From Streptomyces soli (GTDB lineage Bacteria; Actinomycetota; Actinomycetes; Streptomycetales; Streptomycetaceae): 64,000 nt of DNA. Shown here piece after piece: positions 34,849 through 44,675 of the stretch. The notes beneath the pieces were generated by a model. The model saw only the letters and a list, made by a program, of their open reading frames with translations, was not told the DNA's origin and made no database searches. Positions within the stretch are counted from its first letter, which is position 1; each line of letters begins with the position of its first letter. A program made the position numbers and the translations under genes. The stretch spans positions 1-64,000 of the forward strand of contig NZ_RJVR01000126.1 in NCBI RefSeq assembly GCF_003999195.1, given 5' to 3'.

Positions 34849-35703
34849 ATGGCCCGCTCGGGTAAGCCGATGCAGCGGTCGTCCCAGGAACGGGCCGTCC
34901 GCCACGTCGCGTCGCTCTCCTCCGGCGGCCCTGTCGACCCGGAGCTGCGGGTCACCCTCAACCTCCACCCGGACCGCTTGGTGCGCGGGCGGCCGATCCT
35001 GCTCGCCCTGGCCGAGGACGGCGTCTACCACTCGCAGTTCGTCACCGGTACGAGCAACGGCGGCCTGACCGCCCACTCCGGCGGCGACCGCTGGCGCTGG
35101 GAGAGCCGGATCTTCGGCGCCGCCTATGACGACGTGCCCCCGCACGAGCGGCCGGTCTACGGCGCGCTCAACTTCCGCCGCAAGCCGGTCGGCGGTGCGC
35201 CACGGTTCGGCTCGGCGCACTTCCGGCTGGGCGGGCGCGTGCTGCCGAGAACCACGTTCTGCTACCCGGACAGCTTCTTCGAGCCGGTGGCCTTCGGCGT
35301 CGCGACCGCCGTGACGCCGCTGATCGCGGCGGCCGAGGCCGACAACCACGACGCCCTCGACGACTACGTCGAGGCCCAGGTGCACGGCCCGGTGACGCTC
35401 AGCCGCGACGTCGAGGCCCTGGTGCTCGACCCAAGCCACCGCGGCACGGCGGTGGAGGCCGCGGCGCGCCGGCTGCCGTGCCCGGTCGAGTGGCACGCCG
35501 GATTCCGGCTGGGCGTCGAGGAGTTGCGCGGCCACGCGGACTACCGCGGGCAGGAGTACGTCGACCTGGGCGCCGCGATCGCCGTTGACGGCCACCTCGA
35601 CCCCCGGGCCGTCGGCGACGCCGCGCGCACGGGCCGCCACGACCCGCAGGCGCTGAAGAAGGTCTGGCACTGTCTGGCGCGCTTCGGCGCCCCGCCGCAG
35701 TAA
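34849..35703 (+). CDS. DUF3626 family protein
   Basis: 284 aa from the ATG at 34849; an in-frame ATG at 34837 is also possible. It contains LRVTLNLHPDRLVRGRPILL, ALAEDGVYHSQFVTGTSNGG, ALNFRRKPVGGAPRFGSAHF and YVEAQVHGPVTLSRDVEALV, the conserved blocks of DUF3626, a family of uncharacterised proteins with invariant His and Arg residues that suggest an ADP-ribosyltransferase-like or toxin fold. No partner antitoxin is obvious; the neighbour is a divergent hydrolase gene. Confidence 0.8.
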   Translation: MARSGKPMQRSSQERAVRHVASLSSGGPVDPELRVTLNLHPDRLVRGRPILLALAEDGVYHSQFVTGTSNGGLTAHSGGDRWRWESRIFGAAYDDVPPHERPVYGALNFRRKPVGGAPRFGSAHFRLGGRVLPRTTFCYPDSFFEPVAFGVATAVTPLIAAAEADNHDALDDYVEAQVHGPVTLSRDVEALVLDPSHRGTAVEAAARRLPCPVEWHAGFRLGVEELRGHADYRGQEYVDLGAAIAVDGHLDPRAVGDAARTGRHDPQALKKVWHCLARFGAPPQ

Positions 35704-35724
35704 AGGGGCCGACCGGCCGCGAGA

Positions 35725-36231
35725 TCAGGCGCCGACGGTGCCGTCGATGCCCTCGCGCAGGAAGTCGGCGTGCCCGTTGTGGCGACCGTACTCGAGGATC
35801 ATGTGCATCATCACCAGGCGCAGCGAGACATCCTCGCCCCACCTGGCGTTGTGCGCAGTGACGTCGAGCGACTCGGCCTCCCGCTCGATCCGGCGGGCGT
35901 GTTCGACTTCCGCCTGCCACGCGTCGAAGGCCTCGGAGCGCGTCGCGCCGGTGGCGTCGTACGCCACCTGGTAGTCCATCTCCTTCGACCAGACCAGCGG
36001 GATGTCCTCGCCGTTGACGACGATGCGGAACCAGGTGCGCTCCACCTCGGCCATGTGCCGGACCAGGCCGAGCAGCGAGAGCGTCGAGGGCGGCATCGAC
36101 TGGCGGCGCAGATCCTCGTCGGACAGGCCCTCGCACTTCATGGCGAGCGTGGCCCGGTGGTAGTCGAGGAAGGTGCGCAGCGTCTCGCGCTCGTCCCCGG
36201 CGAGGGGCGGGCCGATGCGTTCGGTGGTCAC
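35725..36231 (-). CDS. DinB-family (DUF664) protein
   Basis: 168 aa four-helix protein. LDYHRATLAMKCEGLSDEDL, LGLVRHMAEVERTWFRIVVN and HMILEYGRHNGHADFLREGI supply the three metal-binding His residues of the DinB fold (H in LVRHM and two in GRHNGHAD). Such proteins act as mycothiol- or bacillithiol-dependent transferases in actinobacteria. It converges with DUF3626 (21-bp gap). The ATG at 36231 is well placed. Confidence 0.88.
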   Translation of the reverse strand: MTTERIGPPLAGDERETLRTFLDYHRATLAMKCEGLSDEDLRRQSMPPSTLSLLGLVRHMAEVERTWFRIVVNGEDIPLVWSKEMDYQVAYDATGATRSEAFDAWQAEVEHARRIEREAESLDVTAHNARWGEDVSLRLVMMHMILEYGRHNGHADFLREGIDGTVGA

Positions 36232-36389
36232 GGCTGGGTCCTTCGTGTACGGTCCGGAGCGTCAAGATCGACTCATTGTGGCGTCGCGGCTCTGCGCGGG
36301 CCAGCGATTAGTTTGCGGTCCGGGATCCGCCGACGGGGTATTCAACTGCCGGCCCTCGAAGTCGGGTAAGTGAGCGTAACCATGTATGA

Positions 36390-36602
36390 GTGAGTGTCGT
36401 TGTCAGAGCGTCCGACGGCTTCACCACGTGCCTGTGGTTCGACGGGCAGGCCGAAGAGGCTGCCAACCACTACATCTCGATCTTCAAGAACTCCCAGCTC
36501 GGACGGATCGGCCGCTACACCGAGGCCGGTCCCGGCCCGGCCGGCTCGGTGCTGGCCGTCGAGTTCGAGCTCAACGGCCAGAAGTTCGCCGGGACACCGT
36601 GA
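36390..36602 (+). pseudogene. N-terminal fragment of a PhnB-like VOC protein
   Basis: From GTG at 36390 it reads FTTCLWFDGQAEEAANHYIS, IFKNSQLGRIGRYTEAGPGP and VLAVEFELNGQKFAGTP, then stops. Intact homologues of this 3-demethylubiquinone-methyltransferase-like group run about 150 residues and continue with NGGP-F-F--A-S after GQKF. The second half is missing. Probably a recent 3' truncation. Confidence 0.7.
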
Positions 36603-36914
36603 GCGCGCCCCAGCTGCGCGGCAGGGCGATCAGCGCCGGCAACGGCAGCAGCAACGGATGAGTCGTTGCAAAAGCTGCGTGTCTCTTTCCTCGCCGATCC
36701 GAGTGACTGAGGTCACATGGCGGTGACCTGATCTGAGTCTCTTGTCGCCCGAACTCAGGACGTCCGGCAGCGCCCGTTCTCAGGGAGCCCGCACTGCGCT
36801 ATGGCGTCCGGGTGGAAGGAGCCGGCCTGCTGGCCCTCGGGGTTCCTCGGCGAACCGTCGGTATTCAGCGGCCGTGGCGCCCGGCGAGGGACCATGGATG
36901 GTGGTCCGCATCGG
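36603..36914. other. 312-bp gap without a recognisable gene; contains a short palindrome
   Basis: No frame gives a recognisable protein. AGGTCAC (36710-36716) and GTGACCT (36723-36729) form a perfect 7-bp inverted repeat around ATGGCG, a possible operator. The rest looks like decayed sequence following the truncated VOC gene. Confidence 0.4.
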
Positions 36915-37877
36915 TCAGGCGGTGGCGTAGCGGGCCGCCAGAGCGCGGGATGTCTCGGCGAGGCGAGCCCGCAAATCCGGTGGTCCGAGGACCTCGATGT
37001 CCGCGCCAAGGGCGAGGAACACCCCGTGGGCGTGGTCGAGCGACTCGATGGGGAGCACCGCGCGGGTCCAGCCGTCCGGTTCGGCGGTTCCGGTGTCGGT
37101 CAGGGCCCGGGCGGCCGCTCCCGTGAGGCGGGACGCGGCTCGGGGCGAGAGGCGGACAACCGCCTCTCCCCGGTACAGGCGGGCGTGGAAGTCTGTCTGG
37201 TAGCGCTGCCAGTAGGTGGCCAGGTCGAAGTCCCCTGGAGGCTGGAACTTCTCGTCCCGTACGACGAGTTCGAGGATCTGGTCGACACGGTACGTGCGCG
37301 GTCCCGGTCCCGCCACGATGTACCAGCGGCCTGCCTTGAGCACCAGACCGTACGGCTCCAGGCGCCGGTCCACATCAGTCGGCTCCTTCCAGCGGCGGTA
37401 GCGGATATCGAGCACCCGGCTGTGCCATACCGCGTCCGCGACCTGTGGCAGATGCGGGACGTCGTCGTCCTCCGCGTACCAGCCGGGCGCGTCGAGGTGG
37501 AAGCGGGACTGCATCCGTTCGGCCTGCGTGCGCAGTTCGGGTGGGAGCGCCGCGCGCATCTTGAGCTGCGCCGCCGCGAGGGCCGAGCCGAGCCCGAGCT
37601 CGGTGGCGGGTCCGGGGATGCCGGAGAGGAAGAGCGCCTCCGCCTCTCCGGCACTCAGCCCGGTGAGGCGGGTGCGGTAGCCGGAGAGCAACTGGTAGCC
37701 GCCAAAGTGCCCGGCGTCTCCGTAGAGCGGTACGCCGGCCACGTGCAGCGACTCGATGTCGCGGTAGATGGTCCGTACCGACACTTCCAGCTCCCCGGCG
37801 AGCTGGGCGGCGGTCATTCGGCCCCTGGTCTGGAGCAGCAGAAGGATCGACAGGAGGCGGCTCGACTTCACTGACAC
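36915..37877 (-). CDS. YafY-type HTH/WYL-domain transcriptional regulator
   Basis: 320 aa. N-terminal HTH_11: SRLLSILLLLQTRGRMTAAQ, then LAGELEVSVRTIYRDIESL. The WYL domain follows at about residues 140-215 (VLDIRYRRWKEPTDVDRRLE, YGLVLKAGRWYIVAG), and a C-terminal WCX region ends LGADIEVLGPPDLRARLAE. WYL regulators sense ligands or nucleic acid. A perfect 25-bp palindrome covers its GTG start, strongly suggesting autoregulation and control of the divergent 37911 gene. It is intact, unlike the WYL remnant at 3929. Confidence 0.9.
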   Translation of the reverse strand: MSVKSSRLLSILLLLQTRGRMTAAQLAGELEVSVRTIYRDIESLHVAGVPLYGDAGHFGGYQLLSGYRTRLTGLSAGEAEALFLSGIPGPATELGLGSALAAAQLKMRAALPPELRTQAERMQSRFHLDAPGWYAEDDDVPHLPQVADAVWHSRVLDIRYRRWKEPTDVDRRLEPYGLVLKAGRWYIVAGPGPRTYRVDQILELVVRDEKFQPPGDFDLATYWQRYQTDFHARLYRGEAVVRLSPRAASRLTGAAARALTDTGTAEPDGWTRAVLPIESLDHAHGVFLALGADIEVLGPPDLRARLAETSRALAARYATA

Positions 37878-37891
37878 AAGATGTCAGTGAA
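37867..37891. promoter_or_regulatory. perfect 10-bp inverted repeat over both divergent starts (operator)
   Basis: TTCACTGACA (37867-37876) and TGTCAGTGAA (37882-37891) are exact inverted copies with CAAGA between. The palindrome spans the GTG of the WYL regulator and sits 20 bp before the ATG of the divergent gene. It explains why both strands can be read as M-S-V-K here. Confidence 0.7.
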
Positions 37892-37910
37892 GCGGCTCTA
37901 CGGTCCACTC

Positions 37911-38390
37911 ATGGCTTTCACAGAGAAACTGCTGCGCGTGCTGTCCCCCGTCGAGGTGGGCGGCCGCCGCATCAAGCGCTATCACGTCACCGCCGACCCG
38001 GCCGGTATCGATCCGGAGGTCGAGAAGGCGGCGTACGCGATTCTCCCCGAGCTTCTGCCGGGGCCGGACGGCACGCCGCCGGCCGCCTTCGTCGTCCTCC
38101 ACCGGGGAGGGGACGACGGGGCTTACCTCAACGCGTACAGCTGGGTGTGGGACAACGTCCTGCACTTCGGCGGGGCGGCGGCGGGTCAGCCGGTACTGGG
38201 CTGCCCGAACAGCGATCCGACGCACTTCGTCCGGCTGGACCGGTCGCTGATCGGCTGCGTTTGGGAGCTGCCGCCGATCCTCCATGAACGCGACGCATGG
38301 GTAAGGCACATGCTCGCGCCTGACCGCCCCGACTTTGACGCCTATCTCGCCGATTCGCTCCCCGAGGGCACCACAGGAGACCGCTCATGA
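37911..38390 (+). CDS. uncharacterised protein (159 aa) of the WYL-controlled operon
   Basis: ATG at 37911; an in-frame ATG at 37881 lies inside the operator and is less likely. The sequence has KRYHVTADPAGIDPEVEKAA, PPAAFVVLHRGGDDGAYLNA, YSWVWDNVLHFGGAAAGQPV and FVRLDRSLIGCVWELPPILH. No catalytic motif is recognised. It is soluble with no signal peptide. The last 4 bp overlap the next start (ATGA), so the two are coupled and probably repressed by the WYL regulator. Confidence 0.65.
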   Translation: MAFTEKLLRVLSPVEVGGRRIKRYHVTADPAGIDPEVEKAAYAILPELLPGPDGTPPAAFVVLHRGGDDGAYLNAYSWVWDNVLHFGGAAAGQPVLGCPNSDPTHFVRLDRSLIGCVWELPPILHERDAWVRHMLAPDRPDFDAYLADSLPEGTTGDRS

Positions 38391-38836
38391 ACGACTTCGA
38401 CTTCCTCACCGGCATCTGGGATGTCACCAACCGGTGGCGGACGGACTTCCTCGACGAAACGAGCGCGTGGGAGGAGTTCCCGGCCGTCAGCCGCGCCTCC
38501 CGGCATTTCGACGGCGGGGCGAACTTCGACGAGATCAAGTTCCCGACGAGGGGCTTTGCCGGGCTCACCCTGCGGCTGTTTGATCCCCAGCGCGAGCAGT
38601 GGTCCCTGTACTGGTCGAGCAAGCGCACCGGCAAGCTGTTCCCGCCGGTCGTCGGCCGGTTCACCGATGGTCGGGGCGAGTTCTACGGGGACGACACCCA
38701 TGCGGGCAAGGAGATCCGGGCGCGCTTCATCTGGTCGGACATCACCGAGGAGTCCGCCCGCTGGGAGCAGGCGTTCTCCGTGGACGGGGGAAAGACCTGG
38801 GTGACCAACTGGATCATGGAGCTTACCCGCCGCTGA
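38387..38836 (+). CDS. DUF1579-like protein (lipocalin-type fold)
   Basis: 149 aa. FDFLTGIWDVTNRWRTDFLD, FDGGANFDEIKFPTRGFAGL, LRLFDPQREQWSLYWSSKRT and WEQAFSVDGGKTWVTNWIME match the family that begins FDFL-G-W-----RL, predicted to be a small beta-barrel ligand-binding fold. Function unknown. Coupled to the preceding gene by an ATGA overlap. YafY/WYL regulators are commonly found beside such proteins. Confidence 0.75.
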   Translation: MNDFDFLTGIWDVTNRWRTDFLDETSAWEEFPAVSRASRHFDGGANFDEIKFPTRGFAGLTLRLFDPQREQWSLYWSSKRTGKLFPPVVGRFTDGRGEFYGDDTHAGKEIRARFIWSDITEESARWEQAFSVDGGKTWVTNWIMELTRR

Positions 38837-39985
<1,149 letters not shown>

Positions 39986-40130
39986 CGGCGGCTCCGCCGG
40001 GGCCGCCGCGCCGCTCACCCGAACGGACGCGGTCATCTGGCCGCCGCACGGGCACCGGGGCCTGATGGAGATGCCCGCCGAACATGATCGGCGAGAGGCA
40101 TTCACTCACCCCGGAAATCCGGAGACACTG

Positions 40131-40962
40131 ATGACCTCTGCGACCTCTGTGCGTGCCCACCTGCGTCTGCTCGCGATCGTCGCCGCGGCGGCGAGCCTGG
40201 GAGCCGGCGCGCTCCTGGCCCTCCCGGCCTCGGCGGCCCCGGCCGCCGCCCGGGCGCCCAAACCCACGATCGTGCTGGTGCACGGCGCCTTCGCCGACGC
40301 CTCCGGCTTGGACACGGTCGTAGGCCGCCTCCAGCGGGACGGCTACCGCGTCGTCGCCCCCGCCAACCCGCTGCGCAGCCTGTCCGGGGACTCGGCGTAC
40401 CTGAAGGCCCTGCTCAAGACGGTGACCGGGCCCGTCGTCCTGGTCGGCCACTCCTACGGCGGTGCGGTCATCAGCAACGCCGCGACCGGCAACGCCAACG
40501 TCAAGGCGCTCGTCTACCTGGCCGCGTACGCCCTTGAGAAGGGAGAGACCATCGCGTCCATCGGCACCAAGTTCCCCGGCTCGCACCTGACGCCGGGCAC
40601 CCTCAACCGGGTGCCGCTCACCGGGGCTGGCGGCGGCGCCGACCTGTACATCAAGCCGGACAAGTTCCGGGACGTCTTCCTCAGTAACCGGCTCTCTGCC
40701 GCCCGGGCGGCAGTCCTGGCTGCCACCCAGCGCCCGCCCAAGGCGGCGGTCTTCGCCGAGGCGTCCGGGACCCCCGCCTGGAAGACGATCCCCCTCCTGG
40801 TACCTCGTCGCCCGCCAGGACCACGCCATCGCGCCCGCCGCCGAGCGCTCCATGGCCAAGCGAGCCAAGGCCCATACCGTCGAGGTCAACGCACCCCACG
40901 CGGTCTACCTGACCGACCCGGGCGCGGTGACCCGCATCATTCTCGACGCCGCGAAAAGGTGA
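40131..40962 (+). pseudogene. secreted alpha/beta hydrolase with one-base frameshift
   Basis: ATG at 40131 (CGGAGACACTG upstream). A Sec signal peptide (LRLLAIVAAAASLGAGALLA, cleavage near ASA-AP) precedes TIVLVHGAFADASGLDTVVG and the elbow VVLVGHSYGGAVISNAATG. Near 40795, ATCCCCCTCCTGG has one C too many; removing it gives SWYLVARQDHAIAPAAERSM and the His-containing end NAPHAVYLTDPGAVTRIILD, to the TGA at 40960-40962. The gene is complete apart from this homopolymer indel, so an assembly error is a real possibility. Confidence 0.8.
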
Positions 40963-40999
40963 CGCGTGAATGAGACGATGATCGTGTCCGACTCTCACC

Positions 41000-41029
41000 A
41001 CTCCGGTGGACTCCGGTGAACGCCGGTGT
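41000..41029. repeat. three 10-bp direct repeats upstream of the DyP gene
   Basis: ACTCCGGTGG, ACTCCGGTGA and ACGCCGGTGT lie head to tail at 41000-41029, one DNA turn apart, ending 22 bp before the DyP start codon. Helically phased repeats in this position can be regulator-binding sites. They were not seen elsewhere in the window. Confidence 0.4.
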
Positions 41030-41051
41030 TCCCGAGGGTCAGGAGCGAGCC

Positions 41052-42113
41052 ATGCCCGAGCAGCAGGCCGTCCCGCAGGCGGTGCTGAGCCCGATCACCA
41101 GCTCGGCCATCTTCCTGGTTGTGACCATCGACCCCGGCGGGGAGTCCGTCGTCCGCGAGCTGCTCTCCGACCTCGCCGGGCTGGTGCGTTCGGTCGGCTT
41201 CCGCATCCTGGAAGGGAAGCTGACCTGCGTCACGGGCATCGGCTCCGAGGCCTGGGACCGCCTCTTCGCCGGGCCGCGCCCGGCCGAACTGCACCCCTTC
41301 CGGGAGGTCGCCGGCGCCCGGCACACCGCGATCGCCACCCCGGGGGACCTGCTCTTCCACATCAGGGCCGGCAAGCTCGACCTGTGCTTCGAGCTGGCCT
41401 CGCAGCTCATGGAACGGCTGCGCGGCGCGGTAACCGTCCAGGACGAGGTGCACGGCTTCAAGTACTTCGACGAACGCGATCTCATCGGCTTCGTCGACGG
41501 CACCGAGAACCCCAGCGGGCCCGCGGCGAACACCGCCGCCGTGATCGGCGCCGCCGACCCCGAACAGGACCCGGACTTCACCGGAGGCAGCTACGTCGTC
41601 GTACAGAAGTACCTCCACGACCTGGACGCCTGGAACGCCCTGCCGGTCGAGGCCCAGGAACGCGCTATCGGCCGCCGAAAGCTCTCCGACATCGAGCTGC
41701 CCGACGACATCAAGCCGGCCGACTCGCACGTCGCGCTCACCACCATCACCGACCCCGACGGCACGGAACGGCAGATCATCCGCGACAACATGCCCTTCGG
41801 CGCTCCAGGGCGCGGTGAGTTCGGCACGTACTTCATCGGCTACGCCGCTACCCCGTCGGTCATCGAGCAGATGCTGGACAACATGTTCATCGGCGACCCC
41901 CCGGGCAACCATGACCGGCTGCTCGACTTCTCCACCGCGGTCACGGGGACCCTCTTCCATGTCCCGACCGCCGACTTCCTCGACGACCCGCCGCCTTCGC
42001 CCGAGTCGGAGTCGCAGCCGCTATCGGAGCCGGAAGCAGAGCATCGAGCCGAAAACCCCGCCGCCGACGGCTCCCTCGGCATCGGCGACCTGAAGAGGAG
42101 GATCGCGCGATGA
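41052..42113 (+). CDS. DyP-type heme peroxidase with encapsulin cargo-loading peptide
   Basis: 353 aa from the ATG at 41052 (AGGAGCGA ribosome-binding site). The two ferredoxin-like halves contain GFVDGTENPSGPAAN (distal catalytic Asp, about residues 145-159), DSHVALTTI (likely heme-ligand His), and RQIIRDNMPFGAPGRGEFGT with the distal Arg. It belongs to the DyP class B/P group. After an acidic Pro/Glu/Ser-rich tether (residues about 315-338) it ends DGSLGIGDLKRRIAR, the GIGxLK-type targeting peptide that docks cargo inside encapsulin shells. The stop overlaps the encapsulin start (ATGA), so enzyme and shell are co-translated. Confidence 0.95.
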   Translation: MPEQQAVPQAVLSPITSSAIFLVVTIDPGGESVVRELLSDLAGLVRSVGFRILEGKLTCVTGIGSEAWDRLFAGPRPAELHPFREVAGARHTAIATPGDLLFHIRAGKLDLCFELASQLMERLRGAVTVQDEVHGFKYFDERDLIGFVDGTENPSGPAANTAAVIGAADPEQDPDFTGGSYVVVQKYLHDLDAWNALPVEAQERAIGRRKLSDIELPDDIKPADSHVALTTITDPDGTERQIIRDNMPFGAPGRGEFGTYFIGYAATPSVIEQMLDNMFIGDPPGNHDRLLDFSTAVTGTLFHVPTADFLDDPPPSPESESQPLSEPEAEHRAENPAADGSLGIGDLKRRIAR

Positions 42114-42904
42114 ACAACCTCCACCGCGAACTCGCCCCCGTCTCCGAGGCCGCCTGGGCCGACCTGGAGGACGAGGTCCGCCGCACCTTCACCCGCCACA
42201 TCGCCGGGCGCCGACTCGTCGACGTACCCGACGCGGAAGGCGCCACCCTCGCCGCGATCTCCACCGGGCACACCGCACCGATCGACCCACCCGGGCCTGG
42301 CGTCATCGCCCGCCTGCGCCGCTCCCAGCCGCTGGTCGAGCTGCGCGTGCCCTTCACCGTCGACCGCCGGGCCGTCGACGACGTCGAGCGCGGCGCCAAG
42401 GACCCCGACTGGCAGCCCGCCAAGGACGCCGCCCGTCTGATCGCCTTCGCCGAGGACAGTGCCATCTTCGAGGGCTACGCCGCCGTCGGCATCCACGGCA
42501 TCCGGGCCGCCTCCGACAACCCCCCGCTGACCCTGCCCGCCCAGGCCCTGGACTACCCGGACAGCATCAGCCAGGCCATAACCGCCCTGCGCCTGGCCGG
42601 CGTCGACGGCCCGTACTCGCTGGCGCTCAGCGCGGACGCGTACACGACCGTCAACGAGACCTCCGACCACGGCTACCCCATCCACGAGCACCTCGCCCGC
42701 CTCATCGACGGCGAGATCATCTGGGCGCCCGCGATCACCGGCGCCTTCCTGCTCACCACCCGTGGCGGCGACTACGAACTCCGTCTGGGCCAGGACCTGT
42801 CCATCGGCTACCAGTCCCACGACACCACCAGCGTCGACCTCTATCTGCAGGAGTCCTTCACCTTCCTCACCCACACGAGTGAGGCGGCAGTGGCCCTGAC
42901 CTGA
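42110..42904 (+). CDS. family 1 encapsulin nanocompartment shell protein
   Basis: 264 aa, the size of T=1 HK97-fold encapsulins. It opens MNNLHRELAPVSEAAWADLE with the N-terminal helix that forms the cargo-binding groove. Other family blocks are GRRLVDVPDAEGATLAAIST, ELRVPFTVDRRAVDDVERGA (E-loop), AIFEGYAAVGIHGIRAASDN and a C-terminal GQDLSIGYQSHDTTSVDLYL, ESFTFLTHTSEAAVAL. It should assemble into 60-mer shells loaded with the DyP encoded just upstream. No membrane segment. Confidence 0.96.
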   Translation: MNNLHRELAPVSEAAWADLEDEVRRTFTRHIAGRRLVDVPDAEGATLAAISTGHTAPIDPPGPGVIARLRRSQPLVELRVPFTVDRRAVDDVERGAKDPDWQPAKDAARLIAFAEDSAIFEGYAAVGIHGIRAASDNPPLTLPAQALDYPDSISQAITALRLAGVDGPYSLALSADAYTTVNETSDHGYPIHEHLARLIDGEIIWAPAITGAFLLTTRGGDYELRLGQDLSIGYQSHDTTSVDLYLQESFTFLTHTSEAAVALT

Positions 42905-42938
42905 TCGCTGCGGAAAAGGCCCTGAAAGGTGGCACAGC

Positions 42939-44675
42939 ATGGCGCGTACGGTCTCCGACCTCATCATCGAGTCCCTCAAGGCCGCGGGCGTACGCCGGGT
43001 CTACGGCCTCCCGGGTGACTCCCTCAACGGCCTCACCGACGCCCTCCGCAAGGACGGCACCCTCACCTGGCAGCACGTCCGCCACGAGGAGGCCGCCGCC
43101 TTCGCCGCCGTCGGGGAGGCCTCGCTCACCGGCGGGCTCGCGGTCTGCGCGGCGAGCTGCGGCCCCGGCAACCTCCACCTCATCAACGGCCTGTACGACG
43201 CCTACCGCAGCCGGGTCCCGGTGCTGGCCATCGCCGCCCACATCCCCTCCGCCGAAATCGGCGGCAACTACTTCCAGGAGACCCACCCCCAGGAGCTCTA
43301 CCGGGAGTGCTCCGTCTTCAGCGAACTGGCCGGCAACCCCGACCAGTTCCCGTACATCCTCGACATCGCCGTCCGTACGGCCGTCGAGAAGCGCGGCGTG
43401 TCCGTGCTCGTCATCCCCGGCGACGTCCTCACCGCCTCCATCGACCGCGACACGCGCGCCTCTGTCATCCGCGCCACCGCCCCGGTCGCCCGCCCGTCCG
43501 ACACCGAACTCGACACCGCGGCCGACATCCTCAACCGCTCCGAACGCGTCACCATCCTTGCCGGCGCAGGCTGCGCCGGAGCGCACGACCAGGTCGTCTC
43601 ACTGGCCGCCGCCCTGCAGGCCCCGGTCGTCCACGCGCTGCGCGGCAAGGACTACGTCGAGTACGACAACCCGTACGACGTCGGCATGACCGGCCTGCTC
43701 GGCTTCAGCTCCGGCTACCGCGCGATGGAGAACTGCGACACCCTGCTCATGCTCGGCACCGACTTCCCCTACCGCCAGTTCTATCCGGAAGACGCCCGCG
43801 TCGTTCAGGTCGACATCCGCGGCGAGCAGATCGGCCGGCGCACCCGCGTCGACCTCCCCCTCGTCGGCACCGTACGCGACACGGCCGACGCGCTCCTGCC
43901 CCGCCTCAACCCCAAGACCGACACCCGGCACGTCGACCGCATGCGCCAGCACTACGCCAAAGCCCGCAAATCCCTCGACGAACTCGCGGTCAACGACCAC
44001 AACCGCACCCCCATGCACCCCCAGTACGTCGCCCGCGTCATCAACGAACTCGCCGCCGACGACGCCGTGTTCCTCCCCGACGTCGGCACCCCGGTCGTCT
44101 GGGCGTCCCGCTACCTCACCATGAACGGCCGCCGCCGCCTCGTCGGCTCCTTCACCCACGGCACCATGGCCAACGCCGTCCCCCAGGCCATCGGCGTCCA
44201 GGCCTCCCACCCCGGCCGCCAGGTCATCACCCTCTCCGGTGACGGCGGCATCGCCATGATGCTCGGCGACCTCATCACCCTCAAGCAGCTCAACCTGCCG
44301 GTGAAGGTCGTCGTCTTCAACAACAGCGCCCTCAGCTTCGTCGAGCTCGAGATGAAAGCCGCCGGCTACGTCACCTTCGGCACCGGCCTCGACAACCCCG
44401 ACTTCGCCGGCGTCGCCCAATCCCTCGGCCTCCACGGCCGGCGCGTCGAACGCCCCGACGACCTCAAAGCCGCCCTCCAGACCGCCCTCGACCACGACGG
44501 CCCCGCCCTCGTCGAAGTCCTCACCGCCCGCCAAGAGCTCTCCATGCCCCCCACCATCACCAAGGAACAGCTCACCGGCTTCGCCCTCTACGCCACCCGC
44601 ACCATCCTCTCCGGCCGCGGCGACGAACTCCTCGACCTCGCCACCACCAACGTCACCCGCCGCCTCCTCTCCTGA
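42939..44675 (+). CDS. poxB: thiamine-diphosphate pyruvate oxidase/dehydrogenase (PoxB-like)
   Basis: 578 aa. The pyrimidine-binding domain has YGLPGDSLNGLTDALRK and the activating Glu in HEEAAAFAA (near residue 50). The central domain binds FAD (GKDYVEYDNPYDVGMTGLLG). The ThDP motif is LSGDGGIAMMLGD with VVVFNNSALSF about 26 residues on. The order and the C-terminus match pyruvate:quinone oxidoreductases. They decarboxylate pyruvate to acetate, passing electrons to quinone, or to O2 with H2O2 release in oxidase variants. It follows encapsulin by 34 bp and is likely co-transcribed. It has no cargo peptide. It overlaps the convergent 44653 gene by 23 bp. Confidence 0.88.
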   Translation: MARTVSDLIIESLKAAGVRRVYGLPGDSLNGLTDALRKDGTLTWQHVRHEEAAAFAAVGEASLTGGLAVCAASCGPGNLHLINGLYDAYRSRVPVLAIAAHIPSAEIGGNYFQETHPQELYRECSVFSELAGNPDQFPYILDIAVRTAVEKRGVSVLVIPGDVLTASIDRDTRASVIRATAPVARPSDTELDTAADILNRSERVTILAGAGCAGAHDQVVSLAAALQAPVVHALRGKDYVEYDNPYDVGMTGLLGFSSGYRAMENCDTLLMLGTDFPYRQFYPEDARVVQVDIRGEQIGRRTRVDLPLVGTVRDTADALLPRLNPKTDTRHVDRMRQHYAKARKSLDELAVNDHNRTPMHPQYVARVINELAADDAVFLPDVGTPVVWASRYLTMNGRRRLVGSFTHGTMANAVPQAIGVQASHPGRQVITLSGDGGIAMMLGDLITLKQLNLPVKVVVFNNSALSFVELEMKAAGYVTFGTGLDNPDFAGVAQSLGLHGRRVERPDDLKAALQTALDHDGPALVEVLTARQELSMPPTITKEQLTGFALYATRTILSGRGDELLDLATTNVTRRLLS

